Positions 8,501 to 20,500 of a stretch of DNA of 29,120 nucleotides are shown here, piece after piece. The notes under the pieces were generated by a model. That model made no database searches and was not told the DNA's origin. It saw only the letters and a list, made by a program, of their open reading frames with translations. A program made the position numbers and the translations under genes. The stretch lies in assembly GCA_036940085.1 (NCBI GenBank), contig JALLBK010000099.1, forward strand, positions 1 to 29,120, written 5' to 3'. Each line of letters starts with the position of its first letter. Positions within the stretch are counted from its first letter, which is position 1. Source of the stretch: Discostella pseudostelligera. Its lineage: Eukaryota > Bacillariophyta > Thalassiosirophyceae > Thalassiosirales > Thalassiosiraceae.

Positions 8501-11500
8501 GCCTCTCACTTGGAGACGAGACCGCATATATTTCTCATGATGCCGACTCTCAAAGCATCAAAGATGCACTTCAATCGTTGTCGGTGATAAATGAAGTTGC
8601 AATCGCGTTCAACAATGGTAGAGAGACTGCATGCGCGCCATTTGATGGATCATCCGCCGGTGACTTCTCGGTTACATTCCAATCACTCACGGGCATAGAC
8701 GGGGACTTACCTCAAATGACAGCTGAAACTAGTGGCCTTGAGGGTGCACGGCACGTTGTTGTCACCACAGAAGTCGAAGGCGATGCTCCTCTTAGCGGGT
8801 CGATTAAATTGGCGTTCCGCGGAGCAATGAGTGCAGAAATAGATGTTTCTTTGGAGCCAAATGAACTTGCCGCAGCAATTGAATTGGCGCTCGAAGAACT
8901 GGATACCGTGCAGGAGGGCGGTGTCACTGTGGAAGCAGTGAATCTCGTCCATGGAGGCCACGAGAAAATCTCCAGCATCGAATTTCAAGGGAGTGGTGTA
9001 GGAGGGAACATCGAAGCCTTGTCAGTAGTTCCTGAGCACTTATTGATACTCGGTTCTTCTGCAGATGCTTTTGTCTTGTCGGATGGGGAATCCTATGCAG
9101 CTCGCAATGGGTTAGACTCTGTATCGTCTCTGGTGGGAAACGAACTGTCCGGTAATTTTCGTCTTCGACTACGAGGCCACACTACGCGTCGCATACCATT
9201 TAATGCATCAGTCGATGAAATGAAAGCGCGGTTGGAAGAACTTCCGAATATCGGTCAAGTGGATGTGCAAATGAGTGGACCATCGAAGGAAATGGCGTAC
9301 ACCTGGTTGATCACATTTTTGTCTAGCCCTGGTTACTTTCCTCCGTCAGCCCGAAATATCGATGACCTTGAGGTTATCAATGAGCTATCCACCTCGGTCG
9401 CATCAGACTCATCAGCATTGATAAATGTAGAGACAATCCAAGTTGGTGACTCCATGCTTGAGGGTCAATTCCAGGTGGCTTACAATGACGGGACGAAAAT
9501 CGAGACAACTCGGCCATTGCAGAGCTTCATTTCTGCCTCAGAACTCAAGCGAGAGCTGGAATCTTTGCCAAATATCGGTCGAGTCACGGTTGTGCGATCG
9601 AGATCATTAATCGGATATGAATGGGATATCGAGTTCACATCATGCGGTCTGAAAAACGGAAATGAAGTTTGCAACGATGGTGATTTGCTACCACTTGAAG
9701 TGTCGGATGTCAACTTACAAGGCTGTGGAGGACCTACGCTCACTGTTTCGGAATTGATCTCTGGCAGAGGTCCTGACACTTGTCCTCAATTGAGCAATGG
9801 ACTTTGCTCCAATGAGGAAACGTTTGCTGGTCAATACCCTATCCACCATGAGATACGAGAACTAACTCTTGGAACTCCATACTATGTCCAAGTACGACTT
9901 CGCAACTCTCACAGTCATGGCCATCGACGCTTGTCAACCCCGTTGCGAGTCACACCCAAGCACAACCCTCCCGGTCCTCCTCCACCTGTAATATTGAGAG
10001 AATCAACTAGCACCAGCATCACAGTGGGATGGGAAAAGCCAAGAGTGAACGGTGGCAGAGAGGTCTCAGGTTACGAATTATGGATGGATACTTGGAGTGG
10101 GGGGAGCTTTTTTATGGTATACGATGGAGCTGGTAACCCCGATATAATGGAATATCGCCTCGCAACAAACGACATTGGTCCGCATAGTCAAATTGTTGAA
10201 ACAGGAAGGCAGTACAGGTTCCAAGTGAGGGCGATAAATAATTGCGATACAGAAGACCTCTCGCGTTCATGCTTCGGTGAATTGAGCGAGATGCAAGCCT
10301 TTACGGTCAGAGAACCTCGCGCTCCATTGCCCCCCTTGATGCCTCAACGCGATGCTGACACTCGTGTCAAATCGGCAAACGAGGCCACGATCGCCATTTC
10401 GTGGTTTCCTCCAGTCGATAATGGCGGATCTCCTATCACTGGCTACATTTTGTACATGAAAGACTACGATGGAGAAATGACTAGCTATGTGCTAGATCAC
10501 GAGACTACTAAATGGCACGTCGATTCACTTCGAACAGGCCAAGTCTACCGATTTCACGTCGTAGCGTTAAATTCATTCGGCAAAAGTGGCAACAGTCCAG
10601 TATTGACAACGGTAGCTGCGATGAATCCTGGACTGAGCTATGCTGGAGTTTCTGAGTTCTCCAACCCTTATTACATGCCCGTCGTCATCGATGTCCAAGA
10701 AAGGTCACTGACGGTGAAGTGGTCGCATCCGCAAGCCGACATTGCTGGAGGCTCTCCAATCATCGGTTTCAAATTATACATGTATAAGTTCGAGAATCCT
10801 TTGCTTCGTTCGAATGCGGATCCGATAAAGGAGGAAGTTCAGCACATTATCATTTCAAGTGATAACGAATCAGTCGGGGGGACATTTACCATCATCTTTT
10901 TGGGTTACGAAACCACCGACATTGCAGCGGATGCCACAGAAGACATGGTCAAGTATGCTCTCGAGAATTTGCCAGGCATAAATCTCGTTCACGTCGATTC
11001 GATTTTCAATGGATGGAGCATAACCTTCCTGTCAGAGGCTGGAGATCTCCCATTACTGCAAGTCACTTCAGGAAGGCTATCGCATGGAGCCAAGATTGCT
11101 GCGACGGAAATTACCAAAGGAGATTTCGCAACCTTCGTTTACGATGGATCTGAAATTCCCGGTCTACGGACATTTGAAGTAACAGGTTTAGCGCCAAACG
11201 CAGGTTATGCGTTCAAAGTCGCACCTGTTAACGCAGTTGGAGATGGAATTTTGAGCGCTGCATCGGTCGTTACCATCGCAACCGCTGGTGCAAGTGCATC
11301 AAAAACAACAGCATCAGGTAGTGCATTATCAAAGGGAATAGCGGGGTCCATCCAGGAAGTTCAGATTGTCACGTTCTTATCTACGGATTGTTCGTCGGAT
11401 CGTCTTGTACTGTCATATGAGTCGTCAGACGATTCGAAAAATCTATGTGGCGCAACCGCATATGAGTTCGAGGCTGAGATCGAAGACCTTGGCACAGGAA

Positions 11501-14500
11501 ATGTCCATGTATCTAGAGAAGAAGCATCATCTCCCACTGGCCACTTCGGGTACTCGTGGACTGTGACTTTCAATTCACGCTTCGGGGACATCCCAATGCT
11601 TACGGTCGATCACCTCCAAGTTGGCAATGGTCGAGATGCGCAAGGGAGATTGGGTCAAGATGGAATTTATGTGGTCGAGTTCTTGAGGGGGCAATCAAAT
11701 GAATTTATAATTGAGCCCAAGACGGCATCTGGGTCAGTTGTAAAAGACTTATCCGCTTCTGGAGGAATAGGCGAAGATATATTTTTTACAGAGCTGTGGA
11801 CGTCGGATGCATCGATTGTTGATGGATCTCATATTTGGTACTCTGATGGAGGCCTAAGCACCTACAATCCAGTTCTCTACATTGAACAGCTGCTTTCTAT
11901 TTCTGCAGACATTGGTGCATTCCATCTCTCAATGGATACGTCCGAGACCCAGCCGTTGGGCCGCATTGATGGTGTCTACTCCCAGACGAGAGACATTACA
12001 GATATATCAACAGTTGCGATCCAAAATGCTTTGGCCGACCTGCCGAATGTTGGAAAAGTTCAAGTTACTCGGAGAAGCGATGATAATGATTTCATGCATC
12101 ATTATTTCGTCGTCACCTTTAGAAACGTGTTTGGAGAGTATCCACTGCTAGCTGCGTCTGATCCATCGGTTATTATATCTCGAAACAATGGTCATATGTC
12201 GGCCACAGAAATTCAGACTATCAGATTGTCGGCGGACAAGCCATTCACGTATGAGATACAAATGATTTCAATCTCAAGCGACAATTTATCATTTGATCTT
12301 TCGTTCAAATCCGGCCCAAGAACGAATTCGATTCCGTGCAATTTCGGAACCGCGGCCGAAGCCAGCGATGCTGCCGGACTCGTGGAAGCCGAGCTGAATT
12401 CCTTGCCTGGTTTGAAAGTCCAAGTGGACGGAACGGTCAGTGGAGCTGGAATGGATGACGATCCTTGGAAATTCAGGGTCACATTCCGTGAGCCCGTGGG
12501 CCCACTGCCCCTCCTTGAATCTGACAATGCCGAGATTTTGCAAGTGTTGCAGGGCGACTCTTCGTTGATCGGATCTCTCGTACTCTCCTATCAGGGAGAG
12601 TACACTGGTGACATTCCTTTTGACGCATCTGCGAAAACGATAAAAGACAGTTTGGAAATGCTTGATACCATCGAAGGCGTTAATGTTAAAAAAGTAGATA
12701 TTTACACTGGATATCAGTGGGTCATATCTTTCACCGGTCATGCTGGGAACCTTCCACTTTTGGTTGCACACAACAATGTGTTTGAAATACAATCTATTGA
12801 AATTAGTGGCGGAAACCCAACACCAATTGGGGGTGTATTCACACTATCGTATCTCGCAGAAGAAACGGGTATGTTGTCATTCGATAGCTCTGCGGATATT
12901 GTGAAAACATCTCTCGAATCGCTCCCTTCCATCGATCATGTTGATGTTAGCTGTGAAATGTTTGAAAATGGACAGAGCCGCTGGTTGGTGACATTTCGAG
13001 TGCCGCGCGAGCCTGTTTTGTTGGGGATTGATAGCTCAAGAGTAACAGGAAGTATTGGCTATGCTTCTGTGTCGGTTGAGAAGAATTCGCAATCTTCTTC
13101 GCTTGTGGCCAAAGTAGGTTCTTCCCCGACAATAATCGTGGAAGAAAAGGTTCCGGGTTTTCCGAGCTACACTGGCCAATACAGGGCCGCGGCTGCTGGT
13201 AATTATTCTCTCGCAGTCTTGCAACTTGAGAGTGGTGGTTTGAACGCGCAATATTTTGATAATCAATGGTTTATGGAGGAGCCAGTAATTGAGCGAGTAG
13301 ATCCGGGTGTAAACTTTAACTGGGGATCGGGTGTCATCACGCAATACGGGCGTGACTACATCAGCGTTCGTTGGTGGGGTAAGATTAGGCCGCTATCAAG
13401 TGAGCCTTATACATTCTTCCTCGGTGCGGATGATGGAGCAAGACTCTATTTAGACCACGTGCTCGTTATAGATATATGGGAACAACGATATGTCCAAAAG
13501 AAGGCGACAGTGGAACTTACTGCTGGTGTGTTTCATGACTTGAAGGTTGAATATAAAGAGATTACTGGTGATGCTAATTTGCAACTGGAATGGAGTTCTC
13601 GCTCGTTGCGGAAGCAAGCCATCAACCCTTCTCAGCTGTACCACCCTTCTCACATTGTCGGAAGCCCATTCCGAACAACTATCACCGCAGGTGCTGCTGA
13701 CTACCCCTATAGTGACATCATTGAAATTGAAGGCCAAAATATAACTTTGGCAGTTGCTGGTGAGCGAACGTCTTTCCTCTTGCAAGCTAGAGATTCGAGT
13801 GGAAATGCCAGGCTTTTTAGCGGAGATGCTTCCGATGAGGTGCAGTGGGCAGAGGAGCACTTCACGGTAGACATTGTAGGGGACCAAGGCTCAATTTCAG
13901 GCGACATTACATATTTAGAATCCGGTCAACATCGTGTTGACTATACTGTGCTCAAGGCAGGCACATATCGCGTTCATGTCAAGACGGGAGGCACTGACAT
14001 ATACTGTGGGCTTGGTGAGGAGAACAAGTGCTCGCCATTTTCTTTAACTGTTTTACCAGGTGCGACATTGGCTTCCAATTGCGAGGCAGAAAGCTCCTTT
14101 GACCCCGTCGACTATCTGGTTGAGGCAAGAGCAGGTGAGATTGGAACGTTTTACCTTCAGTCGAAAGACGCATTCGGGAACAATCGCAATTCGGGTGGTG
14201 ACGAGGTCATTGCATTGTTCAAAAGTGCATCTAATCCCGACATTCAGTATCGCGGCAACGTCAAGGATGGATACGACGGGTCGTATCAGATTACGTACTC
14301 GATTCCTGTTGCTGGCAGTTACCTCGTTTCAATAACAATAGGAGGTGAAGCGGTACAATACTGTGTCGGCCCAAGCGGAGAACGATGGCATTCCCGTGAC
14401 TATGACGGCTCCAGCGTTTACACTCCACCACCATTCTGCTCGTTGGGTGATGACCTGTTTCTCCATGTCATTCATCGTGAACTTCATGGAGTGGCCTCAT

Positions 14501-17500
14501 CGCTCACGGAGGACAATTTATTGGGCCTCTCATCCGCAGTTGTCGGTGTGGAAACCGGGTTTACCATTGAATCACGTGATAAATTTGGCAATGTGAGATC
14601 AGGATCGAGTACATCCAACATCGTCGAAAGTGGTGATGGTATGTCGGATGCGTTTCTTATTTCCCTTGTCGGACCAAAAGGAAATACTGTTATTACTTCT
14701 TCGGCGGTAGAGATATTAAGCTCTCTGGATAGCAGTGTCCCCGGTTATTTTCGTTTATCGTATGGTGGTAGAGTAACAGGGGATATCCCGCATAATTTCT
14801 CCGCCGCTGCAATGCAGGTTGTGCTGTCTTCGTTGCACAACACAGGCTCGACTCGATCCGCAGTTCAAGTGAGCCGATCCGATGTAAATGGAAACTATCA
14901 GTGGAAAATTACTTTCGTAGATCACCTGGAGCTTTGGTCTCAGTATCCACTCTCTGTGTTGCCGAATTCTGATGGGTCCAGCTCTGTTTCGGATACAATG
15001 TTTGTTGCAAAATTGCCACTCAATGGAATCTATCCAGTTCGCTACACCGTGTGGGAAACGGGGACATATGAACTTAGCGTATTCACGGGTAGTACTCTCG
15101 TTTCGGGCAGCTCATATACCATTGAAGTATCTAATGGAACACCACAAGCATCGTCTTCGTACGCAGTTGGTCTAGGACTGGAAACAGGTGTTGCAGGAGA
15201 AGCTTCGAAATTTGAAGTCTATGTTAGGGACCGTCGCCAGTCGGAAATCCAATCCATCATGACATCTGCCACGGTCATAGAGTTCATCAATGAAGTGCAG
15301 CGTGTGAGGTTAATTTCGAATGCCGGCGAAACGTTCCATCTCGAGTTTCGCGGACAAAAGACAGTTGATCTTGAGATCGGAGTGTCAACACTATCCGACG
15401 TGACTAATGCATTGGAATCGCTTCCGTCAATTGAGAATGTTGATGTGACATCGGATGGGTCAAATATAATTCAAAATGGAGACAGTATTGATGTTGAGTT
15501 CTTGACTGAGCATGGCGGATTGGACTTGATCAGGAGCAGTGGGCCAGAAGAAATAACGAGGATAATTGAAGGTGAAGCGCCGTATCGAGCTGAAAGGCAG
15601 GTATTCAACTGCAATGCGAACGGAGGATACTTCATCCTGTCGTTCAAAGAACTTACAGCCACAATAGAATTTGACGAAGAAATTGGTAGCGTCGCACCTA
15701 AAATCTCTGCGCTGATTGGCCATCCCGTGTCGATTGTGGATCCTGATGACTCAGTACCAACCATTTGTAGCGGTTCAGGAGAGATTGCGTTCATAGATTT
15801 TCCCGCGGAACTCGGCAATGTTGAGCCGATTAGTGTCAGCTTTGACGCTCTTGACGATGGTTCCATATCCTTACTTGGAAATGGAGAAGAACACTTCGGC
15901 GCAGTGAATGGAATCAGTCCAATCATGGGGTATTTTACTCTGTCCTATGATAGCGAGACAACGGATCCGATCGGTGTAGACGCAACGGCAGGAGAGGTGA
16001 AGATTGCACTAGAAAATTTGCAATCAATAGGATCAGTAAGTGTGACGAAAGACTTGCTCGGTACACGAGAAAGTATGGATGGTAAGCCGCCCTTCAGCAT
16101 TTGGTCAATCACCTTTGCAGATGAAAATGAGGATGGTTGCGAGCCAGGATCATGGGATAAATGTCCTGCAAACATAGGAGACTTGCCCCCTCTCGTAATA
16201 GACTCAACTTTGGTTGTGTACGACATTGGAGCGACACAACTACAACCGGCACCCATCATTAGTAATTTCGAAGTAGTGAAAGGCTCGGCTGGGAATGCGT
16301 TCGACGACACAACGGGTCAATCAATCCTCGACTTTTCTCTAGCTCACAATCTGATGCAAGGTGTTGGGATTGAAATGAATGAGGCCCATACATTATCATG
16401 CTCTTACTCATCCGAGGCACTTTTGGCAGCAGACCCAACGGGGTCGTTTGAGCTGATCATTTTGAATAAGCGTATACTTATAGATGCTCAAGCGTCTTTG
16501 TACGTGCTGAATGCCATCGTCAGCCAGGCTCTTGAACTAAAGCACCCAGTCTCATTTACGGGTAGCACCCACGAGACAATCTGTCATTTCGATAGGAACA
16601 ACCCCACCATGGCAGTGACCAAGCTTAGATTCTCGAAAGATGATGGTCCTATTCCCAAAGTTTTTGTTCAGTCGGAGCAAAGCGTGGTAGTTAGCGCAAC
16701 CAACGACGTCGATGCCGTTGACAAGGTTGAATATTTAGGTGGTGGGCGATATCTGCTCACTTATACTCCAACGATTACTGGTCATTATTCAGTTTCTGTC
16801 AAACTGGATGACAAGCATATTTGGACCGATCTCTCCTCGGGCGTGTTCATCTATCCTTCCAATGCAAGTGCTCATTCTTGTAGTCACAATTCTAACTTGG
16901 TTGCTGTGGCTGGTAATGAAGAATCATTCACTATTGTGGCTCGAGATAGGTTCGGAAACATGCTCTCTTCAGTAGAGTCAAAAAATGCTACCTCACTACT
17001 AATCAGTCTGGAGGGAGTTGCTGATGGATGCAACAACGCAACGCGGCATGATTATCCAAACGCAGCCACTGAAGTAAAGACGGGCAACTCTGTTGGTCAT
17101 TATAGAATAGTTTACACACCAAAGTTGTCCGGGGTGTACCTGGCTTCTGTCATGTTGCGATCTCAAGGAGGTCTGCTCGCCACATACTTCAAAAACCAAG
17201 ACTTTTCCCAGCCCGTAATCGGCAATAGCAACCATAACTTGTCACCGTATCATGAAACTCCATGGTGCGCCGCGGGTAAACCTGCTTGCGATTCGACCAG
17301 ACTCGATTTAGCAATCTCATTCGACTGGGGATTTGAGTCTCCCCTTGACTCGGACCCGTCTTTTCCAATGGATTCCTTTTCTGTCTTGTGGGCAGGAGAG
17401 CTAAAAGTGGCGACGACAGAAGAATATATTTTCACCGTTCATTTGAACGGCGACATCCGGCTCACAATTGGACAAAACGCAATAATCGATAGTCTCGAGA

Positions 17501-20500
17501 ATACAAGCGCCGCGTCGTTGACATCCATCCCTATTGTACTTGAAAAGGACATTTTTTATCCTTTTCAAGTGGAGTATGTCCACTCGATGGACGAGGCCAA
17601 AATCCAGCTCTTTTGGGAATCTTCCTCTGTACCGAAGCAAATTGTTCCCTCCTCTATGTTCTACTATTCCCGTCACATATCTGGTTCATCCCCGAGTCCA
17701 TTTTCTGTTACTGTTGCTCCGGGTGCAATTGATACATCGAGTACTGCAACAGGGGACGGCCTTACACATTGCGTCGCAATGGAAGAATGTAGTTTCGTTA
17801 TCCAAACAAAAGACTTCAATGAAAACAACAGATTCAATGATGGTTCCAATCCTGGGTTTGAGATTGACATCATTGGCAGCGGGGACTGGGCTGGTGAGGG
17901 GCGTATAAATGGCGTAGTTTCATCAACCCCAGCTGTCGTCTCTGAGATTACGTTAGCAAGCAATGATTGGCAGTACATTGGAGATGCATATGCCACCCAC
18001 CTCTCGACGCAGATTGCTACCTCCTCAAGCTTTGTAGGAATGGTATCACGAGGAGATAAGATCGTGGTCGACGGGTCACTGTACACTATTTCACCATCTG
18101 GGATATTTGATTCATCACGGGTGCCTCTGTTTTCCCCTTATTTAGGTCCGACGAAAAGTATTCCTGTATTCAAAGCAAGCAAAACTTGCGCGAGTGGCAC
18201 CCACACTGTAAAATACACACCGCTGATCCGAGGGTCGTACGACATTGATGTTCGACTTCCCAGTGTGGCTGAAATTCAACGTGTTACGACGTCCGCGCTT
18301 ACTCATTCCTCGCTTTCTGGCTCCTTTACATTGACATTTCTTGGTGGTATGGGATCGGACCCACTTGTATCTGGAAGTGTTGCTTATGATGCCACTACTG
18401 AGGATTTTAAGATTGCCCTTGAATCTATTGAAACCATTGGGTCGGTTGAGGTATCGCTACATAATTGTGACGATCCTGGAATCTCTTGCTCGTGGAACGT
18501 CACCTTCCTATCTTTGGATGGTGATGTACATCTTCTCGAACCAAATAGAGTTCACCTAGGTGGGGTATCAGACGTTCGAGTTGCAGCTCTTGCGGAAGGA
18601 CGCCGCTCTAAATCATTGTCGGGGTTTTCGAGGACAATCAATGTTTTACCAGGATCAACGAGTCCTTCTCGAACCGTCGCCCTCGGCAGAGGCCTCACAT
18701 CAGCAACAGCAGGCCAAAAATCTGTCATTGTTATACAACCAAAAGACTCATACGGAAACGATAGACTCGCGGATCAGGAACAAGAACTGTTTGCCGTGTA
18801 CATTTATCCCGAACAAGGCGACAATAATGGGTCATTTCCCGTTACGAAAGGTACTATTCATCGAGAAGGAAATGAAAGTGGCTATACCGTTGAGTACACC
18901 CCCAAAGCAAGTGGGTTTCACACAATTGCTGTTGTTCAAGCAACATCTACCAAAACACAGATCATTACGACAAAATACAACAGTAAAGCGAGAGGGGGTA
19001 CATTTTCGATCGAATTGGGTAACCTATCGACTCTCCCAATTTTGTGGGACGCGGACAGTGTGGCATTAAAAAATGCTCTTGAGTATTCAATGGGAAGCCT
19101 CTCTCTCTTCTCCGTCCAAAAGCAAGCTCACGGACTTCTCAACTTCAAATACACTGTTTCATTTGATACATTAATAGGCAATGTGCCCAATTTGTCGGTA
19201 GATACTTCAAACCTGATTGGCAACTCATATGAGTGGGATGTAACATCACCCACAGATGGACGTTTCTCGCACATCTTAATAATTGATGACCCGAAGTACG
19301 AGACCCAATCAATCCGATTGACAATATTAGATCAGTCATCTCTTACTGGAGCCACGTTCGCTCTAAAGTTTATGGGGCTCATAACGGACTCAATACCATG
19401 GGATGCAGACGACAATGAAGTAGCACAAAAACTGAAAATGCTAAGCACTATTGGAGATATACTTGTCAGTCTTAATGATGGCGACATTACCTTTGATCGT
19501 TCCTGGCGCGTTACATTCAATCCATACGAGGGTACATCGCCTAATAGCCTTATCAACTTTGGGAATTTGACACCTATTGAAGTGGTAAATGTCGATAGCA
19601 GCATTTCCGTTGATGTCGAGACTGTTGAGGACGGGACCAGTCCCTTCAGGGTATTTGTTTCACCCGCTGAACCAGCACCAACAGAAACGACGGTTTACGA
19701 TTACAATGGGGTGCGTCACTTTGAGGGTTTAAGCACCGGTGTGTACAAGTCAGACTCGCACTTCTTCATACAATCAAGGGATGAGTTTTCAAATGAAATT
19801 ATTGATGGTCCTTTGCGTGAGGTTCAAATTATCGAGACCTCATCGTCATCTCAAATTGGCGGATTTTTTGAAGTGTCAATGTTCGAAACAAAAGTACGGG
19901 TGCACGCGTCCGCATTTACGAGCGAGCTTGAAAAAAAGCTGATATCTATTCCAGGAGTAGGGCCATTAACCGTTTCATCTAACTCTGCCAAGAACTTGGT
20001 GGTTGGAAAATCTGCTGCCGTTACGAAGGGTCGAAATACCATTGTTCCAAGCCAACGGCTCACTGAATTTGTTGTTGGGGATTGGATCCGGATCGGCGAC
20101 AAGGATGAAGGGCAGCTATTTTCGATTACTGATATGGCTGACGTGGCACCATTCACTGTGACTTTATCTTCGTCGTTTTGGGGACAATCTAGCGAATCAT
20201 CAAATATTTATCAGCATGGGTTGTCTCAAAATCGTAGAGGATACCAATACATTGTATCTTTTGATTCATTGCTTGGGGATGTACCAAATATTGGTGTCGA
20301 CGGGAAACTCTTGGAAGGGGATGATGCAAAGATCGAACTTACATCCTGTGATTGGAACGTCAATCAGAGTCTTAAAGTGAAGTCTACGAGCTCATCGTTA
20401 GCCGATGGCTATTTCTACCTGGTATATGGAAATTCAAAAACTCGTGCATTGAGTGTCTCTGCGTCGGCAGACGAGCTGGAAAATGCCATCCTATCAGACA

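Noticed and set aside
12289..12792. Long minus-strand frames inside the giant gene (also at 23802-24248, 15471-15926, 13450-13887)
   Set aside because: They lie opposite well-defined beta-repeats or filamin domains, have no domain of their own, and are expected by chance in a 20-kb coding region.
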